DNA of 64,000 nt from Kingdonia uniflora (taxonomy: Eukaryota > Streptophyta > Magnoliopsida > Ranunculales > Circaeasteraceae), in the NCBI GenBank assembly GCA_014058105.1, contig JACGCM010002692.1, forward strand, positions 124,001 to 188,000, read 5' to 3'. The notes below the pieces were generated by a model. The model was not told the DNA's origin. It saw only the letters and a list, made by a program, of their open reading frames with translations, and made no database searches. Positions 21,750 to 34,069 of this stretch are shown piece after piece. The translations under genes were made by a program, and so were the position numbers. Each line of letters starts with the position of its first letter. Positions within the stretch are counted from its first letter, which is position 1.

Positions 21750-24700
21750 GTGGTTTGAAATCCGTTCTGGTCAAAACATCAAACCGGGAGTATTGTGGTC
21801 CATTTGGTAATTATCCTTGCATGTTATCGGTTGAAACGAAACACTTAAAAACGATCCAACCTCTTAATCGAGTTGTCGGCAGCAAAGCTTCTCAGAAATG
21901 CGATTTAACGCATCAGAGAGGTATGAAATCCATACCGGTCAAAACTTCAAACCGGAAGTATTGTGAATTATTTGGTAATAGCCCATGCATGTTTTCGGCA
22001 AAAGAAAATGCATTATAAGCGATCCAGCCTCTCAAACAAGTTGTCGGTATCAAAGCGTCTCAGAATTGGTATCTAGCATCAGAGATCTGCATAATCCGTA
22101 CCGGTCAAAAATTTAAACCAGGAGTATTGTGAATTATTTGGTAACTATCCTCCCATGTTGTCGGCCGTAATGAAACTCTTTAAAATGATCCGGCCTCTCA
22201 AGCTAGTTGTCGGTAGCCAAGCTTCTCAGAATTGCGATCTAACGTATCGGAGTGGTACGAAATCCGCACCTGTCAAAACAATATACCGGGAGTATTGTGA
22301 TTCATTTGGTAACAATCCAAGCAAGTTGTTGGTCGATATGAAAATCCAACATCCCAAACGAGTTGCCGGTAGCCAAGCTTCTCAGAATTGTGATCTAACG
22401 CATCGGAGAGGTACGAAATTTGTAACTGTCAAAGCTACAAACTAGGAGTATTGTGATTCATTTGGTAAGTATCCAAGCATGTTGTTGGTCGAAACAAACT
22501 CTTAAAATGGATCCAATCTTACAAACGTGTAGCCGGCAGCCAAGCTTCTCTGAATTGTGATCTAACGCATCAGAGAGGTACGAAATCCGTACCGATCAAA
22601 ACTTCAATGCGGGTGTATTCTTATTTATTTTGAAACAATCCGAGCATATTGTCGGTTAAAACGAAACTCTTAAAAATGATCCAACCTCTCAAACGAGTTG
22701 CCGGCAGCCAAGCTTCTCAGAGTTGCAATCTAATGCATCTGAGTGGTTCGAAATCCGTAACGGTCAAAATATCAAACTAGGAGTATTATGGTTCATTTTG
22801 TTACTATCCTTGCATGTTGTCGGATTAAGCGAAACTCTTAACAACGATCCAACCTCTCAATCGAGTTGTCGGCAGCCAAGCTTTTAAGAATTGCGATCTA
22901 ACGCTTCGGAGAGGTATGAAATCCGTACCCGTCAAAACTTCAAAACGGGTGTATTGTGATTCATTTGGTAACAATCCATGCATGTTTTCGGTCGAAGCAA
23001 AAGTGTTAAAAACGATCCAGCCTCTCAAACAAGTTGCCGGTATCAAAGCTTCTCAGAATTGGGATCTAAAGCATAAGAGAGGTACGAAATACGAATTGGG
23101 ATCTAAAGCATCAGAGAGGTACGAAATCCGCATTGGGATCTAAAGCAACGGAGTGGTACGAAATCCGTACCGGTCTAAATTTAAAGCAGGGAGTATTGTG
23201 ATTTATTTGGCAAGTATCCAAGCATGTTGTCGGCCGAAACGAAATTCTAAAAAATGATCCATCCTCTCAAACAAGTTGTCGGTATCCAAGCTTCTCAGAA
23301 TTGGCATCTAATGCATCAGAGATGTGCATAATCCGTACCGGTCAAAAATTCAACCCAGGATTATTGTGAATTATTTGGTAACTATCCGAGCATGTTTTCA
23401 GTCGTAATTAAACTCTTTAAAATGATCAAACCTCTCAAACGAGTTGCCGGTAGCCAAACTTTTCAGAAATGCGATCTAACGCATCGGAGTGGTACGAAAT
23501 CTGTACCGGTCAAAACAATATACCGGGAGTATTATGATTAATTTGGTAACAATCCAGGCAAGTTGTTGGCCGATATGAAAATCCAAGATCTCAAACGAGT
23601 TGCCGGTAGCCAAGCTTCTCAGAATTGCGATCTAACGCATCGGAGAGGTACGAAATCCATATAGGTCAAAACATCAAACCGGGAGTATTGTGATTCATTT
23701 GGTAACTATCCAAGCATGTAGTTGGTCAAAATGAAACTCTTAAAATGGATCCAGTCTCACAAACAAGTTGCCGGCAGCAAAGCATCTCCGAAATGTGATC
23801 TATCGCATCAGAGAGGTTCGAAATCTATTCCGGTCAAAGCATCCAACCGGAAGTATTGTGATTTATTTGGAAACTATCCTAGCATGTTATCGGTCAAAAC
23901 GAAACTCTTAAAAATGATCCAACCTCTAAAATGAGTTGTCGGTAGACAAGCTTCACAGAATTGGGATCTATAGAATCGGAGAGGTACGAAATCCGTACCG
24001 GTAAAAATTACATACCAGGAGTATTATGATATATTTGTCAAGTATCGAAGCATGTTGTCGGCCGAAACAAAACTCTTAAAAATGATCCAACCTCTCAAAC
24101 GTGTTGCCGGTATCAAAGCTTCTCAGAATTGCGATCTAACGCATCAGAGAGGTACGAAATTCGTAACGGTCCAAATATCAAACGGGGAGTATTATGATTC
24201 ATTTGGTAAGTATCCAAGCATGTTGTCGGTCGAAATGAAACTCTTAAAATGAATCCAACCTCTCAAATGAGTTGCCTGCAGCCAAGCTTCTCAGAATTGC
24301 GATTTAACGCATCGGAGAGGTTTGAAATCCGTTCCGGTCAAAACATAAATCCTGAAGTATTGTGATTCATTGGGTAACGATCCAAGCATTTTGTCGGTCA
24401 AAACGAAACTCTTAAAAATGATACAACCTCTAAAACGAATGGTCGGTAGGCAAGCTTCACTGAATTGGGATCTAAAGCATCGGAGAGGTACGAAATCCGT
24501 AACGGTCTAAATTTCAAACCGGGAGTATTGAGATTTTTTTGGCAAGTATCCAAGCATGTTGTCGGCCGAAACAAAACTCTAAAAAATGGTCCAACCTCAC
24601 AAACGAGTTGCCGGTAACCAAGCATCTAAGAATTTAGATATAACGCATCGAAGAGGTACGAAATCCGTACCAGTCAAAACTTCAATGTGGGAGTATTGTG

Positions 24701-26300
24701 ATTCATTTTTAAACAATCCTAACATGTTGTCGGTCGAAACGAAACTCTTATAAATGATTCAACCTCTCAAACGAGTTGCCAGCAGCCAAACATCTCAGAG
24801 TTGCGATCTAACGAATCGGAGAGGTTCGAAATTCGTACCGGTCAAAACATCAAACTGATAGTATTGTGGATCATTTGGTAACTATCCTTGCATGTTGTCG
24901 GACGAAACGAAACTCTTAAAAATTATCCAACCTCTCAATCGAGTTGTCGACAGCAAAGTTTCTCAGATTAGCGATCTAATGCATCGGAGAGGAATAAAAT
25001 ATGTACCGGTCAAAACTTCTAAACGGGAGTATTGTGATTTGTTTGGTAACAATCTTTGCATGCTTTTAGTCGAAAAAAAAGTGTTAATAACGATCCAGCC
25101 TCTCAAACAAGTTGTCGATATCAGAGCTTCTCAGAATTGGGATCTAAAGAATCAGAGAGGTGGAAAATCCGTACCGGTCAAAATTTTAAACCAGGAATTT
25201 TGTGAATTATTTGGAAACTATCCTAAAATGTTGTCGGTCGTAATGAAGCTCTTTAAAATGATCCAACCTTTCAAGCGAGTTGTCGGTAACCATGCTTCTA
25301 AGAATTTTCCTTTAACGCCTCTGAGAGGTACGTAATCCATACCGATTAAAACTTCGATGCGGGAGTATTGTGATTCATTTTGAAACTATCCTAGCATGTT
25401 TTCGGTCGAAGCGAAACTCTTAAAAACGATCCAACCTCTCAAACGAGTTGCGGTAGCCAAGCTTCTCAGAATTGTGATCTAACGCATCGGAGATTTACGA
25501 AATCTGTGCCGGTCAAAACATCAAACCGGGAGTATTGTGATTCATTTGGTAAGTATCGAAGCATGTTGTCAGTCGAAATGAAACTCATCAAAAGGATCCA
25601 ATCTCACAAACGAGTTGCCGGCAGCCAATCTTCTCAGAATTTGCGATCTAGCGCATCGGAAAGATTCGAAATCCGTTCTGGTCAAATCATCAAACCGGGA
25701 GTATTATGATTCATTTGGTTACTATTCAAGCGTGTTGTCGGTCAAAACAAAACTCTTAAAATTGATCCAACCTCTAAAACGAGTTGTCGGTAGGCAAGCA
25801 TCACTGAATTGGGATCTAAAGCATCGGGGAGGTACGAAATCCGTATCGGTCTAAATTTCAAACCGGGAGTATTGTGATTTATTTGGCAAGTATCCAAGCA
25901 TGCTATCGGCCGAAACAAAACTCTTAAAAATGATACAACCTCTCAAAATAGTTGCCGGCAGCCAAGCTTATCAGAATTACGATCTAACGCATCGGATTGG
26001 TTCCAAATCCGTTCGGGTCAAAGCATCAAAACGGGAGTATTGTGATTCATTTGGTAACTATCCTAGCATGTTGTCGGTCTAAACGAAACGCTTAAAATTG
26101 GTCCAAACTCTAAATTGATTTGTCAGTAGACAAGCTTCACAAAATTATGTCCATAAGAATCGGAGAGGTACGAAATCCGTATTGGTAAAAATTTCAAATC
26201 GGGATTATTGTGATTTATTTGGAAACTATCCAAACATGTTGTCGGCCGAAACGAAACTCTTAAAAATGATCCAGCCACTCAAACGAGATTTCGGCATCCA
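21750..26300 (+). repeat. Segmental block B1 (paralogous to 57.33-61.5 kb)
   Basis: Shares with B2 a triplicated 37-bp segment (23057 versus 58486, offset 35429), the cctttcaagcgag/gaattttcc or gaattttcat/ttaacgcct run (about 25270 versus 60480), and the type 7/6 series at 25900 versus 61112 (offset 35212). The offset falls by about 215 bp along the block, showing internal deletions in B2, one of which is the join at about 60402. Confidence 0.82.
23057..23167 (+). repeat. Triplicated 37-bp sub-monomer segment
   Basis: Units at 23057-23093, 23094-23130 and 23131-23167 each carry aattgggatctaaagca (the third begins catt) followed by gagaggtacg or gagtggtacg. This is an expansion within a monomer rather than of whole monomers, and it breaks the 168-bp phase by 74 bp. 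Confidence 0.9.
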
Positions 26301-27300
26301 AGCTTCTTTGAATTTTGATCTAACGCATCACAGAGGTTTTAATTCCGTACCGGTCAAAACTTTGATACGGGAGTATAGTGATTCATTTTGAAACTATCCT
26401 AGCATGTTGTCGGTCGAAGCGAAAATCTTAAAAACGATCCAACTTCTCAAACGGGTTGCCGGTAGCCAAGCTTCTTTGAATTGTGATCTAACGTATCAGA
26501 GAGGTATGAAATCCGTACCGGTCAAAACTTCAAGCCAGGATTATTGTGAATTATTTGGTAACTATACTAGCATGTTGTCGGTCGTAATGAAGCTCTTTAA
26601 AATGATCCAACCTCTTAAGCGAGTTGCCGGTAGCCAAGCATCAAAGAATTTCGATCTAACGCATCAAAGAGGTACGAAATTTATACCGGTCAAAACTTCG
26701 ATGCGGGAGTATTGTGATTCATTTTGAAACTACCCTAGCATGTTGTCGGTCGAGACGAAACTATTAAAAATGATCCAACATCTCAAACGGGTAGCCGGTA
26801 GCCAAGCTTCTCAGAATTGCGATCTAACGCATCGGATAGGTATGAAATCCGTACCCGTCAAAACCCCAAACCAGGAGTATTGTGATTCATTTGGTAACTA
26901 TCCAAGCACGCCATCAGTCAAAACGAAACACTTAAAAATGATCTAACCTCTAAAATGAGTTTTTGATAGGCAAGCTTCACTGAATTGGAATCTAAAGCAT
27001 CGGAGAGGTACGAAATCCGAATTGGGATCTAAAGATCGGATAGGTATGAAATCCGTATCGGTCTAAATTTAAAACCAGGAGTATTGTGATTTATTTGGCA
27101 AGTATTCAAACATGTTGTCGGCCGAAACGAAACTCATAAAAATGATCCAACCTCACAATCGAGTTGCCTGTTGTCAAGTTTCTTATAATTTAGATCTAAC
27201 GCATCGGAGAGGTACAAAATCTGTACCGGTCAAAATTTAAATGCGGGAGTATTGTGATTTATTTTGAAACAATCCTAGCATGTTGTCAGTTGAAACGAAA
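26180..27300 (+). repeat. Module C, copy 1 (paralogous to 32.18-33.3 kb)
   Basis: Colinear with the segment about 6.0 kb downstream: the 37-bp duplication at 26983 matches that at 32986 (offset 6003), and the aactttgatacgggagtat and aggtatgaaatc..ccaggattatt variants recur in order. A partial third copy of its centre is at about 19.08-19.44 kb. Confidence 0.78.
26983..27055 (+). repeat. Duplicated 37-bp sub-monomer segment
   Basis: Two units, 26983-27019 and 27020-27055, begin aattgg(a/g)atctaaag. The second has lost one base (aaagatcgg). It is the same segment that is triplicated at 23057 and 58486. Confidence 0.87.
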
Positions 27301-27719
27301 CTCTTAAAAATGATTTATCCTCTCAAACGAGTTGCCGACAGCAAAGCTTCTCAAAATTGCAATCTAACGCATCAGAGAGGTTTGAAATCCGTTCCGGTCA
27401 AAACATCAAACTGGGCGTATTGTGGTTCATTTGGTAACTATCATTGCATATTGTCGGTCGAAACGAAACACTGAAAAATGATCTAACCTCTGAAATGAGT
27501 TGCCGACAACCAAGCTTCTCAGAATTGCGATATAACGCATCGGAGAGATTTGAAATCCGTTCTGGTCAAAACATCAAACTGGGAGTATTGTGGTTTATTT
27601 GGTAACTATCCTTGCATGTTGTCGGACGAAATGTAACACTTAAAAATGATCCAACCTCTCAATCGAGTTGTCGGCTGCCAAGCATCTCAGAATTGCGATC
27701 TAACGCATCGGAGAGGTTC

Positions 27720-28395
27720 AAAATCTGTTCCGGTCAAAGCATTAAACCGGGAGTATTGTGATTCATTTGGTAACTATCCTACCATGTTTTCGATCTAAAC
27801 GAAACTCTTAATAATGATCCAACCTTCCTTGAAAATGAGTTGTCGGTAGACAAGCTTCCCAAAATTGGGAACTAAAGAATCAGAGAGGTACCAAATCCGT
27901 ACCGGTCAAAATTTCAAACCGGGAGTATTGTGATTTATTTCATAAGTATCCGAGCATGTTGTGGGCTGAAACGAAACTCTTCAAAATGATCCAACCTCTC
28001 AAACGAATTGCCGGTAGCCAAGCTTCTCAGAATTGCGATCTAACGCATCGGAAAGGTTCAAAATCCGTTCCGGTCAAAGCATTAAGCCGGGAGTATTGTG
28101 ATTCATTTGGTAACTATCCTTGCAGGATGTCGGTCTAAACGAAACTCTTAATAATGATCCAACCTTTAAAATGAGTTGTCGCTAGACAAGCTCCCAAAAA
28201 TTGGGAACTAAAGAATCGGAGAGGTACGAAATCCGTACCGGTCAAAATTTCAAACCGGGAGTATTGTGATTTATTTGGTAAATATTCAAGCATGGTGTGG
28301 GCCAAAACGAAACTCTTCAAAATGATCCAACCTCTCAAACGAATTGCCGGTAGCCACGCTTTTAAGAATTTCGATCTAACGCATCAGTGAGGTAC
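27720..28395 (+). repeat. Tandem pair of type 6 + type 7 dimers
   Basis: The private variant cttaataatgatccaac appears at about 27808 and 28148, 340 bp apart, each time followed by aaaattgggaactaaagaatc and a tgtgggc variant of type 7. The 4 bp over two monomers come from a small insertion near 27826 (ccttccttgaaaatg). Confidence 0.75.
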
Positions 28396-30304
28396 GAAAT
28401 CCGTACCGGTCAAAACTACGATGCGGGAGCATTGTGATTCATTTTGAAACTATCCTATCATGTTGTCGGTCAAAATGAAACTCTTAAAAACGATCCAGCC
28501 TCTCAAACGGGTTGCCAGTAGCCAAGCTTCTCAGAATTGCGATCTAACGGAACGGAGAGGTATGAAATCCGTACCGTTCAAAACATCAAACCGGGAGTAT
28601 TGTGATGCATTTGGTAAGTTTCCAAGCATGTTATCGGCCGAAATGAAACTCTTTAAAAGAATCCAACCTCTCAACCGAGTTGCCGGCAGCAAAGCTTCTC
28701 AGAATTGCGATCTAGCGCCACGGAGAGGTACGAAATCCGTACCGGTCTAAATTTCAATGCGGGAGTATTGTGATTTATTTGACAAGTATCCAAGAATGTA
28801 GTCGGCCGAAACGAAACTCTAAAAAATTATCCAACCTCTCAGGCGAGTTATCGGTAACCAAGCTTCTCAGAATTTAGATATAACGCATCGGAGAGTTACA
28901 AAATCCGTACCGGTCAAAACTTCAATGCGGGAGTATTGAGATTCATTTTGAAACAATCCTAACATTCTGTCGGTCGAAACGAAACTCTTAAAAATGATCC
29001 AACCACTCAAACGAGTTGCCGGCAGCCAAGCTTCTTAGAGTTGCGTTTTAAGGCATCGGAGAGGTTCGAAATTCGTACCGGTGAAAACATCAAACCGGGA
29101 GTATTGTGGTTAATTTGGTAACTATCCTTGCATGTTGTCGGACGAAGCAAAACTCTTTAAAGTAATCCAACCTCTCAATCGAGTTGTCGACACCCAAGTT
29201 TCTCAGAATTGCGATCAAACGCATCGGAGAGGTATGAAATACGTACCGGTCAATACTTTAAAACGGGAGTTTTGTGATTTATTTGGCAACAATCCTTGCA
29301 TGTTTTCAGTCAAAAAAAGTGTTAAAAACGAATCAGCCTCTCAAACAAGTTGTCGATATCCAACCTTATCAGAATTGGGATCTAAAGCATCAGAGAGGTG
29401 CAAAATGCGTACCGGTCAAAAATTTAAACTTGTAGTTTTGTGAATTATTTGGTAACTGTCCTTGCAAGCTGTCGGTCATAATGAAGCTCTTCAAATTAAT
29501 CCAACCTCTCAAGCGAGTTGCCGGTAGCCAAGCTTCGAAGAATTTTGATCTAACGCATTAAAGAGGTACATAATCCGTACCGATGAAAACTTCGATGCGG
29601 GAGTATTGTGATTCATTTTGAAACTATCCTAGCAAGTTTTCGGTCAAAACAAAACTATTGAAAACCAACCAACCTCTCAAACGAGTTGCCGGTAACCAAG
29701 CTTCTCAGAATTGCGATCTAACGCATCGGAGAGGTACAAAACCCATAACGGTTAAAACTTCAAACCGAGAGAATTGTGATTTATTTGGCAAGTATTAAAG
29801 CATGTTGCCATTCGAAATGAAACTCTTAAAATGGATCCAACCTCTCAAACGAGTTGCCTGCAGCCAAGCTTCTAAGAATTGCAATCTAACGCATCGGAGA
29901 GGTTTGAAATCCGTTTCGGTCAAAACATCAAGCCGGGAGCATTGTTATTCATTTGGTAACTATCCAAGCATGTTGTCGGTCATAACGAAACTCTTAAAAA
30001 TGATCCAACCTCTGAAAATGAGTTTTTTGTAGGCAAGCATCACTGAATTGGGATCTAACGCATCGGAGAGGTACGAAATCCGTACTGGTCTAAATTCATG
30101 TCGGGAGTATTGTGATTTATTTGGAAAGTATCAAGCATGTTGTCGGCCGAAATGAAACTCTAAAAAATGATCCAACCTCTCAAACGAGTTGTCGGTAGCT
30201 AAGCTTCAGAGAATTTAGATTTAACGCATCGGAGAGGTACGAAATCCGTACCGTTCAAAACATCAATGCGGGTGTATTATTAATCATTTTGAAACAATCC
30301 TAGC

Positions 30305-31000
30305 ATGTTGTCTATCGAAAATAAACTCTTAAAAAGGATCCAACCTCTCAAACGAGTTACCGGCAGCCAAGTTTCTCAGAGTTGCGATCAAACGCATCGG
30401 AGAGGTTCGAAATCCGTACCGTTTAAAAAATCAAACTGGGAGTATTGTGGTTCATTTGGTAACTATCCTTGCATGCTGCCGGACGAAACGAAACTCTTAA
30501 AAACGATCCAACTTCTCAATCGAGTTGACGACAGCCAAGCTTCTCAGAATTACGATCTAACGCATCGGAGAGGTATGAAATACGTACCGGTCAAAACTTC
30601 TAAACGGGAGTATTGTGATTCATTCGGTTGAACCAAATGTGCTAAAAACCATCCAGCCTCTCAAACAAGTGGTCGGTATCCAAGCTTCTCAGAATTGGGA
30701 TCTAAAGCATAAGAGTGGTGCAAAATCCGTACCGTTCAAAAATTCAAACCAGGAGTATTGTGAATTATTTTGTAATTATCCTAGCATCTTTCGGTCGTAA
30801 TGAAACTCTTTAAAATGATTCAACCTCTCAAGCGAGTTACTGGTAGCCAAGCTTCTAAGAATTGCGATCTAACGCATCAGAGTGGTACGAAATCCGCACC
30901 GGTCAAAACAATATTCCGGGAGTATTGTGATTCATTTGGTAACAATCCAAGAAAGTTGTTGGCCGATACGAAAATTCAACATCTCAAATGAGTTACCGGG
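30305..31000 (+). repeat. Module D, copy 1 (paralogous to 63.0-63.62 kb)
   Basis: Shares the deletion gattcattcggttgaa (about 30618), in which the ggtaacaatccttgcatgttt segment of type 2 is missing, and tcctagcatctttcggtcgtaatg in the following type 3. The same two features occur at about 63250 and 63415, an offset of 32631 at the first anchor. Confidence 0.82.
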
Positions 31001-31498
31001 AGCCAAGCTTCTCAGAAATGCGATCTAACGCATCGGAGAGGTACGAAATTCGTACCGGTCAAGGCATCAAACCGGGAGAATTGTGATTCATTTGGTAAGT
31101 ATCCAAGCATGTTGTCAGTCAAAATAAAACTCTAAAAATGAATCCAACCTCTCAAACGAGTTGCCGGCAGCTAAGCTTCTCAGAAATGCGATCTAACGCA
31201 TCGGAGAGGTTTGAAATCCGTTCCTGTCAAAAGATCAAACCGGAAGTGTTGTGATTCATTTGGTAACTATCCAAGCATGTTGTCGGTCAAAACGAAACTC
31301 TTAAAAATTATCCAACCTCTAAAACGAGTGGTCGGTAGGCAAGCTTCACTTAATTTGGATCTAAAGCATCGGAGACGTGCGAAATCCGTACCGGTCAAAA
31401 GTTCAATGCGGGAGTATTGTTATTCATTTTGAAACAATCCTAAGATGTTGTCGGTCGAGACGAAACTCTTAAAAACGATCCAACCTCACAAACGAGTT

Positions 31499-31522
31499 GC
31501 TTGGCTACGCTGGTAGCCAAGC
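31499..31522. repeat. Perfect 10-bp inverted repeat created by a local inverted insertion
   Basis: In place of gttgccggtagccaagc this monomer has gttgcttggctacgctggtagccaagc. The arms GCTTGGCTAC (31499-31508) and GTAGCCAAGC (31513-31522) are exact reverse complements with a 4-base loop GCTG. The extra bases copy the adjacent conserved sequence in inverted orientation, as expected from template switching during replication. I saw no other monomer with it. Confidence 0.9.
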
Positions 31523-32109
31523 TTCTCAGAATTGCGATCTAACGCAACGATGATGTTCGAAAATTCGTACCGGTGAAAATGTCAAACCGGGAATATTGTG
31601 GTTCATTTGGTAACTATCATTGCATGTTGTCGGTCGAAACGAAACTCTTAAAAGCGATCCAACCTCTTAATTTAGTTGCCGGCAGCCAAGCTACTCAGAA
31701 TTGCGATCTAACGCATCGAAGAGGTTTGAAATCCGTATCGGTCAAAACTTTTAAACGGGAGTGTTGAAATTCATTTGGTAACAATCCTTGCATGTTTTTG
31801 GTAAAAAAAAAGAAGTTTAAAAACAATCCAGCCTCTCAAACAAGTTGTCGGCATCAAAGCTTCACAGAATTGGGATATAAAGCATCAGAGGGGTGCAAAA
31901 TCCGTACCGGCCAAAAATTTAAGCCAGAAGTATTGTGAATTACTTGGTAACTATCCTAGCATGTTGTCGGTTGTAATAAAACTCCTTAAAATGATCCAAC
32001 TTCTTAAGAGGGTTGCCAGCAGCCAAGCTTCCCAGAATTGCGATCTAACGCATCAGAGTGGTTCAAAATCTTCCCCGGTCAAAACAATATACCGGGAGTA
32101 TTGTGATTG

Positions 32110-32180
32110 ATTTGGTAACAATTCAGCCTCTAAAATGAGTTGTCGGGAGACAAGCTTCATAGAATTATGATCAAAATTTT
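32110..32180 (+). repeat. Deletion chimera
   Basis: gattgatttggtaacaatt is joined to cagcctctaaaatgag, and about 40 bp later gaattatgatcaaaattttgtactgg lacks the gcatcggagaggtacg segment. Two partial deletions lie in one stretch. Confidence 0.7.
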
Positions 32181-33300
32181 GTACTGGTCAAAATTTCAAA
32201 CCGGGAGTATTGTGATTTATTTGGTAACTATCCAAGCATGTTGTCGGCCGAAACGAAACTCTTAAAAATGATCCAGCCACTCAAACGAGTTACCGGTAGC
32301 CAAGCTCCTATGAATTTCGATCTAACGCGTTATAGAGGTTTGAAATCTGTACCGGTCAAAACTTTGATACGGGAGTATTGTGATTCATTTTGAAACTATC
32401 CCAGTATGTTGTCGGTCGAAATGAAATTCTTAAAAACGATCCAACTTCTCAAACGGGTTTTCGGTAGCCAAGCTACTTTGAATTGCGATGTAACGCATCA
32501 GAGAGGTATGAAATCAGTACCGGTTAAAATATTTAAACCAGGAGTTTTGTGAATTATTCGGTAACTATACTAGCATGTCGTCGGTCGTAATAAAGCTCTT
32601 TAAAATGATCCAACCTCTCAAGCGAGTTGCCGGTAGCCAAGCTTCTAAGAATTTCAATCTAACGCATCAGAGAGGTACGAAATCCGTACCGGTCTAAACA
32701 TCGATGCGGGAGTATTGTGATTCATTTTGAAACTATCCTAGCATATTGTCGGTCGAGACGAAACTATTAAAAACGATCCAACCTCTCAAACGGGTTGCCG
32801 GTAGCCAAGCTTCTCAGAATTACGATGTAACGCATCGGCGGGGTATGAAATCTGTACGGGTCAAAACATCAAACCAGGAGTATTGTGATTCATTTGGTAA
32901 CTATCCAAGCTCGTTATCGGTCAAAACGAAACTCTTAAAAATGATCCAACCTCTAAAACGAGTTGTCGATAGGCAAGCTTCACTGAATTGGAATCTAAAG
33001 CATCGGAGAGGTACGAAATCCGAATTGGGATCAAAAGCATCGGATAGGTACGAAATCCGTACCGGTCAAAATATCAAACCGGGAGTATTGTGATTTATAT
33101 GGCAAGTATTCAAACATGTTTTCGGCCGAAACGAAACTCGTAAAAATGATCCAACCACACAAACGAGTTACCGACAGCCAAACTTCTTAGAATTGCGATC
33201 TAACGCATCGGAGAGGTTTGAAATCCGTTCCGGTCAAAACATCAAACCGGGAGTATTGTGGTTCATTTGGTAACTATCCTTGCATGTTGTCGATCAAAAC
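32180..33300 (+). repeat. Module C, copy 2
   Basis: Colinear with 26.18-27.3 kb at an offset of about 6.0 kb, including the 37-bp duplication and the preceding gataggcaagcttcactgaattggaatc monomer. Confidence 0.78.
32986..33059 (+). repeat. Duplicated 37-bp sub-monomer segment
   Basis: Units 32986-33022 and 33023-33059, both beginning aattgg(a/g)atc(t/a)aaagcatcgga. Paralogous to the pair at 26983. Confidence 0.88.
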
Positions 33301-34069
33301 GAAACAGTTAAAAATGATCTATATTCTCAATCGAGTTGTCGGTAGCCAAGCTTCTCAGAATTGCGATCAAACGCATCAGAGAGGTATAAAATCCGTACTG
33401 GTCAAAACTTTATGCCGGGAGTATTGTGATTCATTTGGTAATAATCCTTGCATGTTTTTGGTCGAGACAAAAGTGTTAAAAATGATCCAGCCTCTCAAAC
33501 AAGTTGTCAATATCCCTGCTTCACAGAATTGGGATCTAAAGCATCAAAGAGATGCAAAATCCGTACCGGTCAAAAATTTAAACCAGGAGTATTGTGAATT
33601 ATTTGGTAACTATCCTCGCTATTATCGCTCGTAATGAAACTCTTTAAAATAATCCAACCTCTCAAGCGAGTTACCGGTAGCCAAGCTTCTCAGAATTACG
33701 ATCTAACGGATCGTAGTGGTACGAAAACCGCACCGGTCAAAGAAATATGCCGGGAGTATTGTAATTAATTTGGTAACAATCCAAGCAAGTTGTTGGTCGA
33801 TACGAAAATCCAACATCCCAAACGAGTTGCCGGTAGCCAAGCTTCTCAAAATTACGATCTAACGCATCGGAGAGGTACGAAATTCGTACCGATCAAAACT
33901 TCAATCCGGGAGCATTGTGATTCATTTGGTAAGTACCCAAACATATTGTTGGTCGAAACGAAACTCTTAAAATGGATCCAACCTCACAAACGCGCAGCCG
34001 GCAGCCAAGCTTCTCAGAATTGCGATCTAACGAATCGGAGAGGTACGAAATCCGTACCGATCAAAACTT

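Larger units (their letters stand above)
23600..30900 (+). repeat. Stretch of about 7.3 kb without type 4 monomers
   Basis: Between the type 4 copies at about 23570 and 30960 I find no gtcgata...catctc 12-bp-deleted monomer, although the rest of the window has one every 0.2-3.8 kb. The stretch is made mainly of type 1, 2, 3, 5, 7 and 8-like units. Type 3 here passes directly to a type 8-like unit (gaagctctttaaaatgatccaacc, then tctaagaattt). Confidence 0.65.
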
